Shown here: positions 17,418-25,742 of the stretch, piece after piece
How positions within the stretch are numbered: position 1 is the stretch's first letter
How the letters are laid out: every line of letters begins with the position of its first letter
Source: CAZOKZ01 sp964580585
GTDB taxonomy: Bacteria; Sumerlaeota; Sumerlaeia; SLMS01; JAHLLQ01
Assembly (NCBI GenBank): GCA_964580585.1
Contig: CAZOKZ010000017.1
Span: 1-64,000, forward strand
Direction of reading: 5' to 3'
DNA: 64,000 bases
Translations under genes and position numbers: made by a program
Notes under the pieces: generated by a model
Database searches by the model: none
What the model saw: only the letters and a program-made list of their open reading frames with translations
Told to the model about the DNA's origin: nothing

Positions 17418-18116
17418 TCACGATTCCAGATCGAAGTAGCGCTTGCACGCCGTGCGAAAACTTTTCGCCGTGAAAATAAAGGCGATGATGGTGCCCGATG
17501 CAGATCCGAAAATGAGGATGAAGCTCGCAAAGTTTTCGTTTATCGTGTGAACAAACCGCGTCAGAACGATGATAAATCCGATCGGTGCGCCGACAGCGAG
17601 CGCGCTCCACGCGATGGGAAGCAAATACGCGCGCGCTTGTCGCTCACTACTCGAACACAACCGAACCAACGAGTCGGTTAATCCCCAAATCGAAATCGAC
17701 AGAGGGGCAAGAACGATGACGATCATGATAAGAACGACGCGCCATTCGTCTTTCGATTCGAAAATCAATGCAATGAACATGAGGGGTTGCGAAACCATCG
17801 AAGGCAACAGTGCCCAACCCAATGGCGGTAAAATATTGCGCAGCAAAAACCGAGGGACGGAGATAGGCGTGACGGCAAGGTCCATTCGTAATGGGCGCTT
17901 GGTGAGTTTCGTCAATCGTGGCACGACGCGAATTTGCAGCCAGACCGCGTTTGCCATGGCGATAAACGGAATGCTGAGCGCGAGCAACAACCCCGAGAGC
18001 ATATCGCCACGCGACGCCTCGCGAATGGCTTCGACAGCAAGCCACAACGCCGCGCCGGTCACGATCAAATCGAGCAGGATGATCAGCGCGTTTTTTACGA
18101 GCTTGGATTTCATCAT
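17418..18116 (-). CDS. Integral membrane protein, paralogue of the upstream gene
   Basis: 232 residues with about five to six hydrophobic helices. No domain is recognised with certainty. The loop after the second helix reads RPLRMDLAVTPISVPRFLLRN. A very similar loop, RRIDLATTPIHVSQYLKDE, is present in the protein encoded just upstream at 18113-18847, and the spacing to the helices is the same, so they are paralogues. The DLxxTPI pattern recalls the LTPLSPREI loop of ABC-2 type permeases, but no ATPase gene is adjacent. The start overlaps the upstream gene's stop by ATGA (18113-18116), indicating co-translation. Confidence 0.65.
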   Translation of the reverse strand: MMKSKLVKNALIILLDLIVTGAALWLAVEAIREASRGDMLSGLLLALSIPFIAMANAVWLQIRVVPRLTKLTKRPLRMDLAVTPISVPRFLLRNILPPLGWALLPSMVSQPLMFIALIFESKDEWRVVLIMIVIVLAPLSISIWGLTDSLVRLCSSSERQARAYLLPIAWSALAVGAPIGFIIVLTRFVHTINENFASFILIFGSASGTIIAFIFTAKSFRTACKRYFDLES

Positions 18117-18847
18117 CCATTTGCCTCGGGTTCAAAATTGAAATAATTTTCACATACTACGTCAAAACGTTGCCTTGTTCGTTGGATGGTCTTGAATAAA
18201 AGTACGAAATATATAAATGGTAGAAAAAGAAAACCTAAAAACTCAGTTCCTTCTCCAAGAAGTGCGAAGGGTATGGAACCAAAAATAAAAATCGCAAGTG
18301 GAACGCTAATAATAATGTATATTCGGGTTAATAAAAACCAAAGTAGATTCACGGAGGTTTGATGGAATTGAAGCATATGAATCATTATATTCACTACTCC
18401 TAAAATTGAAAGAGCATAAAAGGAGGAGCAAGCAGAAATGGAAAAGGGGACGAAAAAAAGACATGAAACCAAATCTGAATTTTGAAAAAATATATAAGGA
18501 GAAAGAACGATCATTGGAACAATGGTGATAATTAGTGGCAGTAACGCTCGCTGCATGGAGGGACTTATTTCATCCTTCAAATATTGAGAGACGTGAATAG
18601 GAGTCGTTGCCAAATCTATTCTTCGTTCACGTTTGGAAAGCGCAATAAGCTTTGGTGTTGTACGCAATAAAATCCAAATTGAATTGCATGCCGCAATGAA
18701 CGGGAGTATACCAAAATAAAATCCCCATATATCCATGTTGTCGTAATGGCTATGGCTTGCCAATATGACCAGCTTCATTGCCGCGAGCACCATTGCCCCA
18801 TCAAGCACCCAAGCTCCCACATTTTTCCATTTCGCGCTTGCCGCCAT
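18113..18847 (-). CDS. Integral membrane protein, AT-rich paralogue
   Basis: 244 residues from the ATG at 18847; the open frame continues upstream to 19273, but only as the antisense of the DUF1385 gene. Six hydrophobic helices are visible, starting VGAWVLDGAMVLAAMKLVIL. It shares the DLxTTPI loop and helix layout with the downstream partner. Most of the gene (about 18120-18780) is strikingly AT-rich compared with its partner and neighbours, so the pair differs in base composition although the proteins look homologous. The gene diverges from the DUF1385 gene, with about 110 bp between starts. Function unknown. Confidence 0.6.
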   Translation of the reverse strand: MAASAKWKNVGAWVLDGAMVLAAMKLVILASHSHYDNMDIWGFYFGILPFIAACNSIWILLRTTPKLIALSKRERRIDLATTPIHVSQYLKDEISPSMQRALLPLIITIVPMIVLSPYIFFQNSDLVSCLFFVPFSISACSSFYALSILGVVNIMIHMLQFHQTSVNLLWFLLTRIYIIISVPLAIFIFGSIPFALLGEGTEFLGFLFLPFIYFVLLFKTIQRTRQRFDVVCENYFNFEPEANG

Positions 18848-18958
18848 CGTTCGCTCGCCCCGTAAAGTTTCGACCACTTCACCAGGATTCTCTTGTCTTT
18901 CCCGCCCCAGCGAAAGCCAAATTGCGCCAACTGAACCGAAAAGGCATCGCCCGCGCTC

Positions 18959-20191
18959 ATGAATTCTCTTGCCCTGCAAACCATCGACAACGCCAGCGAC
19001 ACCCCGCGCCTGGAGATGGGCGGCCAGGCCGTGATCGAAGGCGTGCTGATGCGGTCGCGCACCGGGTACGCCGTGGCGTTGCGCCGCGAAGACGGCGCGA
19101 TTCAAGTGCGCCAGGTGCCCTACGTGGCGCTGATGAAAAAGTACACCTGGGCGCGAATCCCCGTCCTGCGCGGAGCCGTCGCGCTTTTTGAAATGATGGC
19201 CGTTGGCACGCGGGCGCTCAACTGGTCGGCGCAAGTGTACGAAGAGCGCCTGAAAAAAGAGGAAGCCGCGCAACGAAGTGGCACTGCTGAAAGTTCAGGA
19301 CGTTCTTCAGAGGCGCAAGATCAAGGCGCGCGAGGTGAGAACGACCTGCCCCAATCGGCCAGCGACGCCTGGCGCCAGGCCGGCTTCCTTGGCATGATGG
19401 CCATCAGTCTCTCGCTGGTTATTCTGATGGTGGTCATCGCGCCGAACTTTCTGGCCGCGATGGTGGGGAAAATCGGCTGGGTGAGCGATTGGGCCACCGG
19501 GCGTGGCACGTTAGGTTTTACCGAAGAAAACCACCCGATCCTGTTCAACCTTGTCAGTGGACTGTTCCGCGCACTGATCGTCGTCGGATACGTCTGGGTG
19601 ATTTCGCTCAATCGCGACATCCGCCGCGTGTTCGAGTACCACGGCGCCGAGCACAAAGCGGTGCTCGATTTCGAGCAAGGCGGCGACGTCACCGTCTCGC
19701 GCGCCCAGGCCCACGACACCTTGCACCCGCGTTGCGGCACCACGTTTATTGCGGTCGTGATTCTGGTGTCGATTGTGGCGTTTGCGCTCGTGGCGGCAAT
19801 ACTAGTGACATACGTTTCTGGTTTTCCCGACTGGCCGTTCATCGTGCGCAAACTCGTCACCGTCGCGTGCCATATTCTGGTGCTACCGCTCGTAGCGGGT
19901 ATCGCGTTCGAGATCATGAAATTCTGCGCCCGCCGCCCGCGCAACCCGATGTGCCGGGCGCTGCTGTGGCCGGGATACCGGTTTCAACGTTTGACCACCC
20001 GACACCCCAACGACCACCAGGTCGAAGTCGCGATTGTATCGATGCTGGCCGCTTTGGCGATTGCACCGGACGAAAAACAAGCGCATGAATATGTGGTACG
20101 CGGATTGCAGGACGATGAATCGGCCCCGGGATACCGGGCAGACGCGCGGCCCGCGTCGGTGAGGCCCTGTCAGGAGGCTTCGCAAGGATGA
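18959..20191 (+). CDS. DUF1385 family membrane protein (YqhQ-like)
   Basis: 410 residues. The N-terminal GGQAVIEGVLMRSRTGYAVALRR motif defines DUF1385/YqhQ. An amphipathic region, a variable charged loop (residues about 98-130) and about five membrane helices follow. The family signature YHGAEHKAVLDFEQG and the later HPRCGTTFI are intact. The family is widespread in bacteria and its biochemical role is not established. Its last codons and TGA stop lie inside the left arm of hairpin element B, so the C-terminal tail may have been altered by insertion of that element. Confidence 0.85.
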   Translation: MNSLALQTIDNASDTPRLEMGGQAVIEGVLMRSRTGYAVALRREDGAIQVRQVPYVALMKKYTWARIPVLRGAVALFEMMAVGTRALNWSAQVYEERLKKEEAAQRSGTAESSGRSSEAQDQGARGENDLPQSASDAWRQAGFLGMMAISLSLVILMVVIAPNFLAAMVGKIGWVSDWATGRGTLGFTEENHPILFNLVSGLFRALIVVGYVWVISLNRDIRRVFEYHGAEHKAVLDFEQGGDVTVSRAQAHDTLHPRCGTTFIAVVILVSIVAFALVAAILVTYVSGFPDWPFIVRKLVTVACHILVLPLVAGIAFEIMKFCARRPRNPMCRALLWPGYRFQRLTTRHPNDHQVEVAIVSMLAALAIAPDEKQAHEYVVRGLQDDESAPGYRADARPASVRPCQEASQG

Positions 20192-20308
20192 TCTCAAAGT
20201 CGCAATCTCGGTGTTGCGCATCGGTCTCGGACTCCCGCAACGTAGCGCTGCTACGCCTTGGTCGTCCTCGCCTCGCGCGCCTTGATCTTGCAACTTTTAG
20301 ATTCATCC
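20184..20308. repeat. Long hairpin element, copy B
   Basis: Left arm GGATGATCTCAAAGTCGCAA (20186-20205) pairs imperfectly with the right arm TTGCAACTTTTAGATTCATCC (20288-20308). The interior begins with GTTGCGCATCGGTCTCGGA (20213-20231), which matches copy A at 17 of 19 positions, and ends with GCCTCGCGCGCCTTGAT. A further small palindrome, GTAGCGCTGCTAC, sits in the middle. Confidence 0.78.
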
Positions 20309-20342
20309 AGTGCCGTGATATTATGTTTCTTGAGGTGCTCCA

Positions 20343-20720
20343 ATGACGGACAAAAACGTGCTCGAAAAACCGGTCGTGCTCTTCGACGACAGTTGTAAGC
20401 TGTGCGCGACGACCACCAGCCAAATGAAATCGCTCGACAAGGAAGGCGTCATCGAATGGCTCGACCTGCATAACGAAGCCGTGCGCCGCCGGTTTCCGAG
20501 CATCGATTGGCACCGCGCCGAGGAAGAAATCCACCTGATTCATACCGACGGCAAAGTGCGCACCGGTGCGCGTGCCGTGCGCGACATCGCCGAGCTGATC
20601 GGCGGTGAAGTTGGCTCGGCGGCAGCCAAGGCGATGGACCTGCCCGGCGTGCGCGACGCCGCGGATTTGATCTACCACATCGTGGCCGAAAACCGGCACA
20701 AGATTATGGGCGGGAAGTGA
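20343..20720 (+). CDS. DCC-family thiol-disulfide oxidoreductase (DUF393)
   Basis: 125 residues. The motif FDDSCKLC (residues 14-21) carries the DxxCxxC pattern that names the DCC family, a thioredoxin-like fold of uncertain substrate. The rest contains the GARAVRDIAELIGG stretch that is common in these proteins. No signal peptide is present, so it is probably cytoplasmic. The start ATG is preceded by TTGAGGTG. It lies 35 bp downstream of hairpin element B. Confidence 0.85.
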   Translation: MTDKNVLEKPVVLFDDSCKLCATTTSQMKSLDKEGVIEWLDLHNEAVRRRFPSIDWHRAEEEIHLIHTDGKVRTGARAVRDIAELIGGEVGSAAAKAMDLPGVRDAADLIYHIVAENRHKIMGGK

Positions 20721-20785
20721 GGGGAGGAGTTGAATGCTAGTAAAGACAAAGCCTTTTTTTGCTTGTTAGAGATGGGGGAAAAACC

Positions 20786-22042
20786 GTGTTGAACAATGAA
20801 AGATACGACTTGTCGAATCGTCTAATTCATTTTTTTCGCAAATTGGATTCGGAGGATGACTCCGCTCCAGAAATACCTGAAGATTGGGGCTTTGGAAATA
20901 TAGCTGATGATACAGTATTCTCTTCTATGTTTTTGATGCGTTCTGCAATCCGATATGGACATCTTTGGGCGACTTGGTCATTGCGAAAAAAAATAAGAAC
21001 GATTTATGGCCCATACCCGGCGATATGCTTTAGTGAAATGCCAACAGCAGCTTTTATTGAGGCATCTCGTGCCCGCCAAAAGGTGGGACAAAAAATAAGT
21101 TCACATGCTCTAACTTTTTTAAAGAAGGAAATGTATTCTATTGGTGCTAATCCAGCAATTTATGGTTTAAGTGATCGCTTAGCAACACTTCCAAGCCATG
21201 GTGAGCCTAGGATGATCGATAGCTCTCTACTACCTGAACGGGAGGAATATAGATATATCACGTATAATCCCACAGCTCGCACTGCCATTGATTGGACTCA
21301 CGAGCGTGAATGGCGCTGGCCCTGTACTGATGATATATCAGCCTTTGAAAAGGAAATAGAAGAAATGGGGATTGTTGATGGTGTGAAGGACATTCCCGGC
21401 CTTGATTTATACTCTAGTGAGTTGAAAGATATTGGAGTCATTGTGAATTCTCAAGACGAATCGCAGATGGTTCTTCATGATATCTTATCATTAATTGATC
21501 GCGGTATCATATCTAAGAAAACGTATTCCTATATTCTGATCACAGAAAGCATCACTGAAGTCTCTTCTATACGAGATCCAAAACAGGAACGCGACGCAAT
21601 TCGTGCTGCAATGATCGATCTTGCTCCATTTACCACTCCTGAGCCAGTACGAGACAAGAAGATAGCTGATAGGATTTGTGGTATGGTACAAGATATCGAA
21701 AACAAAGCGGGTAATTTAGAAGATGGTGAATTGGGTGGCTGCTGGCTTTGGCTGATTGATAACTTTCATGAAGTGACTAGGGCTTTACTTTATCAAGGTA
21801 AGATTGTGGTGAATAACGATGGCAAATACTTGGTCGAACTTACGGATTATGACGCGAGACGCAGTTTGAGGCAGCGAGAGGAAATGACAAAAGAACTAGC
21901 AACACTTGTTTACAACGAATTTGGGCTTACAGCAGGATATTTTTCCGTTTTAGGTTCTCAAGATTATAATGAAGTACCGTTTTACAACGACGATCATCTT
22001 GACAATCATGTCTTCTACAATTGGGCGAACTTTGGTTTGTAA
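20786..22042 (+). CDS. AT-rich orphan protein with a HEREWR motif (DUF2971/abortive-infection-like, tentative)
   Basis: About 418 residues from the GTG at 20786 (GGGGGAA nine nt upstream); a TTG at 20759 would add nine residues. The N-terminal part reads LSNRLIHFFRKLD, then AICFSEMPTAAF, FLKKEMYSIGANPAIYGLSD and finally IDWTHEREWRWPC (about residue 180). That order resembles the DUF2971/DUF4427-like group, whose members often lie in phage-defence islands; the match is from memory and uncertain. The C-terminal half is unrecognised and includes LGGCWLWLIDN. The gene is clearly AT-rich and rich in Ile/Asn codons unlike both neighbours, so it looks horizontally acquired. No partner gene sits beside it. 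Confidence 0.6.
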   Translation: MLNNERYDLSNRLIHFFRKLDSEDDSAPEIPEDWGFGNIADDTVFSSMFLMRSAIRYGHLWATWSLRKKIRTIYGPYPAICFSEMPTAAFIEASRARQKVGQKISSHALTFLKKEMYSIGANPAIYGLSDRLATLPSHGEPRMIDSSLLPEREEYRYITYNPTARTAIDWTHEREWRWPCTDDISAFEKEIEEMGIVDGVKDIPGLDLYSSELKDIGVIVNSQDESQMVLHDILSLIDRGIISKKTYSYILITESITEVSSIRDPKQERDAIRAAMIDLAPFTTPEPVRDKKIADRICGMVQDIENKAGNLEDGELGGCWLWLIDNFHEVTRALLYQGKIVVNNDGKYLVELTDYDARRSLRQREEMTKELATLVYNEFGLTAGYFSVLGSQDYNEVPFYNDDHLDNHVFYNWANFGL

Positions 22043-22160
22043 TTTTTTTTGACTCTCCAAATTTCTGTCCTTCGAATAAAAAACATCTCGTCGCCGTTCC
22101 AACCCGTTTGCTCTGAATAGGGTCAGGTAATTAACGCCCCTCGACGAGCGAATCGCCCGA

Positions 22161-24224
22161 ATGCTGGTTTTTCTCCTCACCCTTTTGTGTTGCGCGGTGG
22201 CCGCCCGGTGGCTGGTGGATTGTCTGTGGGGGATTGGGAATTCGCCCGACCGTCCTGAAGGGGGAACGGGCATCTTGCCCGTTCAAGAACCTTCACCCAA
22301 AGGGGCCGGACGCCCGTTCTCCTTTCCAAACGACACTGAATCCGTCGCCGATCGGCTCGTGCTGTGGGCCGTGCTCGGGATGACGCTGTTTTTGTGCGTG
22401 CCGCTCGCGACGGGTTTTGCGCTCGGTTCCGTGCATGTTCCCGCGAGGTTGGTGGGGTATGGCGTCGCGCTTGTGGCGACGGGGGCGTGGCACGCGTGGT
22501 TGCGTCACCAAAAAGGCAAGCGCGGTCTTGGCCTCCTGCTTCCGGGCGAATCGCTTCTTGTGGCGTGGCGGGCCGAAATGAGCGCGGCATCGTGGAAAGC
22601 CCGCGCGGCGTGGGGCGTGGTCGTGGGTTGGGTGGCGCTCGCCGCCGTGCCCGGGTGGTTTTTGCAGCCGCGATTTGTGGACGCCGCCGAATACCACGCG
22701 ATTTTCCCGATTCATTTACTGACCGAAGATCACTTTTCCATGGCGTTGCGCCACGAATACGATCTGGCGCCGACGTGGTGGTGGGCCGAAACGTTTTCGA
22801 ACCTGAAAGCGTTCGGCGTGCTGCAACTTGCCGAAGCGCGTGGCGGTTCGCTCAAAGGCGCGGGCCTGATCCAGGCCGCGTTCGCGCTCGTGTGGCTCTT
22901 GGCGTTCTGGGCGGCGGGGCGGAGACTCGAATTGCGCGGCGCGGCGCTCGCCGCCGGAGCGTTCGTGTTCGTCTCGATGCCGGATTTTATCCTGCAACTG
23001 ACCGAAATTTACTCCGACGTGCAAGGCGCCGCCGCTGTGTGCGTTGCCGTTTGGGGTCTGCTGGGTTTGGCGCTCTCACCGAATCCCCGGCGATGGATTG
23101 TGCCGGTGGCGTTGGGATTGGGGCAAATGGTCGGCGCGAAATCCTCGCTCGTGCTTGCAACGGGGTTGCTGGGGCTCGTCTCACTCGTCATCGCGTGGCG
23201 CCGGGGGACGGAGACGTGCGAACGCATGAGGTTTGTAGGCGGAATGTTGCTCGCGGGTTTGATCGCGGGACACATCATGGGCGGACCTTGGATTCTGCGT
23301 TCGTGGATCGTGTACGGGAACCCACTTTTCCCGCTAAAACTCGAAGCAGCCGGGCATGTGATCTTCGACGGTCCCGTTGGCGCGGATTTGAATTCCGCGC
23401 GCGTGCGTCAATCGGGCCTGACGTGGCTGGATTTATATTGGAGGCCGCCGTTTGAAACGCTTGGTGTTACGCACCTCGGCAATCGTCTCAGCGGCCACGG
23501 CCCGGCGACGCTTGGTTTGATCGTTCCGTCGGTGGTTGCGTTGCTGGTGGGGTGGTGGCGCGAGCGCAAACGCGGTTGGGGGCTTGTGTTGTTGTTGGTG
23601 GGCGTGTTGGTTGTTGGAATTCCCGACATCTGGTGGCCGCGGTATAGCCTGGCTGTCGTGACGCTGGGAGCGCTGGCGTTTGCATGGTTGCTGACAAAAT
23701 CATCGCGTCTTCCACGCACGTATTTCCTCGCGGTGTTGACGGCTGCCGCGTTGTGGAACGGAATTCGAGTTGTGCCTGCTGTGCTGGGCTGGCCTCGACC
23801 GCCCGTTGTGGCGGCCTATCCGTTTTTGACCGGCGATGCGTGGCCGGAAACCAACTGGGCAATGCCGGGCGAATACACGGCACGCGATTTTGCGCGCGAG
23901 GAACTGACGCGCGACGCGGAAAATTGGGTGGGCGGGATCATGCCGGACTTTTCGACGCTCTGGATGTACCACCGGGATCATCCATTCCAGCCGGTTGGCT
24001 TGCCGCAGATAAAAATGACAGCGGGCGAGGACGAATGGATCGCGCAAGTGCTCGCCAGCCGCGCGACGCACATCCTCGCGCGTCTCGATTCGCCGGAGTA
24101 TGAAGCACTCCATCGCCATCCCGATTCGTTCGCGTTGATTTTTCAGGACACCGCATGGTCCGCCGAACACCCGTGGGGACCTTGGCCTTACACACGCGAA
24201 TCCGTGTGGGAGGTCCGCCGATGA
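22161..24224 (+). CDS. Multi-pass GT-C type glycosyltransferase-like membrane protein
   Basis: 687 residues with about ten to twelve hydrophobic helices. The first extracytoplasmic loop contains FVDAAEYHAIFPIHLL; acidic residues at this position are the usual active-site feature of GT-C enzymes that use lipid-linked sugars. The C-terminal about 130 residues are soluble. It probably transfers sugars outside the cytoplasmic membrane, but donor and acceptor are unknown. Residues about 34-43 (GGTGILPVQE) are encoded by a palindromic repeat inserted in frame (22264-22284). One GGGACGGAG copy (23205-23213) encodes GTE. The stop overlaps the start of the next gene by ATGA. Confidence 0.7.
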   Translation: MLVFLLTLLCCAVAARWLVDCLWGIGNSPDRPEGGTGILPVQEPSPKGAGRPFSFPNDTESVADRLVLWAVLGMTLFLCVPLATGFALGSVHVPARLVGYGVALVATGAWHAWLRHQKGKRGLGLLLPGESLLVAWRAEMSAASWKARAAWGVVVGWVALAAVPGWFLQPRFVDAAEYHAIFPIHLLTEDHFSMALRHEYDLAPTWWWAETFSNLKAFGVLQLAEARGGSLKGAGLIQAAFALVWLLAFWAAGRRLELRGAALAAGAFVFVSMPDFILQLTEIYSDVQGAAAVCVAVWGLLGLALSPNPRRWIVPVALGLGQMVGAKSSLVLATGLLGLVSLVIAWRRGTETCERMRFVGGMLLAGLIAGHIMGGPWILRSWIVYGNPLFPLKLEAAGHVIFDGPVGADLNSARVRQSGLTWLDLYWRPPFETLGVTHLGNRLSGHGPATLGLIVPSVVALLVGWWRERKRGWGLVLLLVGVLVVGIPDIWWPRYSLAVVTLGALAFAWLLTKSSRLPRTYFLAVLTAAALWNGIRVVPAVLGWPRPPVVAAYPFLTGDAWPETNWAMPGEYTARDFAREELTRDAENWVGGIMPDFSTLWMYHRDHPFQPVGLPQIKMTAGEDEWIAQVLASRATHILARLDSPEYEALHRHPDSFALIFQDTAWSAEHPWGPWPYTRESVWEVRR
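22264..22284. repeat. GAACGGGC/GCCCGTTC palindrome inside the GT-C gene
   Basis: The arms GAACGGGC (22264-22271) and GCCCGTTC (22277-22284) are perfect, with loop ATCTT. In frame it encodes part of TGILPV. This string recurs as an in-frame insertion in many bacterial genomes, by recollection rather than search. Confidence 0.75.
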
Positions 24225-25090
24225 CAGAAGTGCCAAACACCGTCAAACGCAGCGCCCAGCGTCGTTGGCCGCTTGAAATCATCGTTGCCTTGGTGATTTC
24301 CGCCCTTGGGTTCGGAGCGTACTGGGCGCATCCGTCCCGGGGTAAAGAAGTTCGTCTTCTGTGGCATCGATTCTATCGTCCGCTGCCCCAGCAAGGCTTG
24401 TCGTTCGACGGATCGCATTGTCTGGCGCATTTGGAGAACGGGCAATTCACCGAGTGGACCTATCTGATTAACCGCGCGGCGTACAAACGTTGGCAGTTGC
24501 GCGAAACGGCGCCGCATGGGCTCGCGGAACTGACAGAACGTTGGCAGGATGGCTTGTGGAACGCGCCGACACAGGAGCAGTGGGAAACCGCGTTCGAGAA
24601 GTTCGACGCCCAGTGGCAGGAGCAGCGAGAAAAATATCCCGCAGAGCAGCGCTGGGATGTGGAAGAACTTGCCGCGGACGGGTGGACGTTTTGGAGCCGA
24701 TTGGAGGATCAGTGGGTGGCAAAGGATAAACTCAGCAACGAATATGGCGTTGTTGCCGACAAGTTGACCGCTCCGTCGGGGTTGAAAACCGCTGCGTTGG
24801 GTTCGCGGATTTCATTTCGATTCGCTTCGGACAAAGGAGTGGCGAAACCTGAGCGGAAGATATACTGGACCACGCAAGCGCTGGGCGAAAGTGGCATGCG
24901 TGTGAAAACAGGCGTGAGTAAATACGACGAAAAAACGGGTGGATACGTTTACACGTTCGATTTCAGCAACGAACCCGGTTGGATGGCACCTAAGACGGAA
25001 ATTCACACGTTTCGATTCGAGTCTGAAGGGTTTCGTTTTCAAAATCTGGTCGCAATCGAAGGCGCCGACTCCCCCAATCTGGCACGATAA
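24221..25090 (+). CDS. Membrane-anchored protein of unknown function coupled to the GT-C gene
   Basis: 289 residues from ATG 24221, overlapping the GT-C stop by four bases; an ORF extension to 24155 would lie within the upstream gene. One membrane helix (about residues 17-36) is followed by a long extracytoplasmic part. That part is rich in Trp, Glu and Arg (for example LTERWQDGLWNAPTQEQWETAFEKF) and ends in beta-rich sequence. No domain is recognised. The translational coupling suggests it works with the glycosyltransferase, perhaps as an accessory or acceptor-binding subunit. Confidence 0.6.
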   Translation: MTEVPNTVKRSAQRRWPLEIIVALVISALGFGAYWAHPSRGKEVRLLWHRFYRPLPQQGLSFDGSHCLAHLENGQFTEWTYLINRAAYKRWQLRETAPHGLAELTERWQDGLWNAPTQEQWETAFEKFDAQWQEQREKYPAEQRWDVEELAADGWTFWSRLEDQWVAKDKLSNEYGVVADKLTAPSGLKTAALGSRISFRFASDKGVAKPERKIYWTTQALGESGMRVKTGVSKYDEKTGGYVYTFDFSNEPGWMAPKTEIHTFRFESEGFRFQNLVAIEGADSPNLAR

Positions 25091-25208
25091 TTTCATCCCC
25101 TGGTAAAACGCCTGCCCGGGTGGTGTGTGAAATGGGCCACTTTGCATTGACGGGCCGGGCAGAATGCGCACACTCTCAGGCGTCAGACCAATGGGGGCCA
25201 AGGCCAAC

Positions 25209-25595
25209 ATGTTTCGTGAAATGATGAAGTGCAAAATCCACCGCGCCACCGTAACGGATGCAAACCTGAACTATGTCGGGAGCATCACGATCGATTCGGA
25301 TTTGCTCGACGCCGTGGATTTGCTGCCCAATGAAAAGGTGCAGATCGTCAACAACAGCAACGGTGCGCGTTTTGAAACCTATGTGATCGAAGGTGAACGC
25401 GGTTCCGGTGAAATTTGCCTGAATGGCGCAGCCGCCCGACTCGTTCAGCCCGGCGACACCATTATCATCATTTCATATGCCTGGATCGAAGAAGCCAAGG
25501 CTCGCGCGCATCAGCCGCGTATCGTGGTACTCGATAAAAATAACCGCATCGCCCAGATGCTGCCCGCCGAAACGCGCGCGACCGAAATCGCGTAA
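25209..25595 (+). CDS. panD: Aspartate 1-decarboxylase precursor
   Basis: 128 residues from ATG 25209, chosen because MFREMMKCKIHRATVTDANL lines up exactly with the N-terminus of known PanD proteins; the longer frame from 25164 adds fifteen unmatched residues. PanD makes beta-alanine for pantothenate. The self-cleavage site is G24-S25 in YVGSITID, which yields the pyruvoyl group. Y58-type and LNGAAARL conserved segments are present, and the C-terminus is normal. It stands alone, without panB or panC nearby. Confidence 0.95.
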   Translation: MFREMMKCKIHRATVTDANLNYVGSITIDSDLLDAVDLLPNEKVQIVNNSNGARFETYVIEGERGSGEICLNGAAARLVQPGDTIIIISYAWIEEAKARAHQPRIVVLDKNNRIAQMLPAETRATEIA

Positions 25596-25742
25596 GTTTA
25601 TTTCGGCAATTTCAACTTCGTCGTTGCCGACCTCTCATTTTTCCTTCTTGCTTCCAAACGAGTGCCAGGATTGACTTTTGTCTCTAAATCGCAGGGGATC
25701 GGTTGACGATGTTTTTGGACAAGAAAGGGCGAATCAGAATCG

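Noticed and set aside
18848..19273. N-terminal extension of the AT-rich membrane protein
   Set aside because: This stretch is antisense to the DUF1385 gene and codes a histidine/arginine-rich string unlike a membrane protein; the internal ATG at 18847 fits better.
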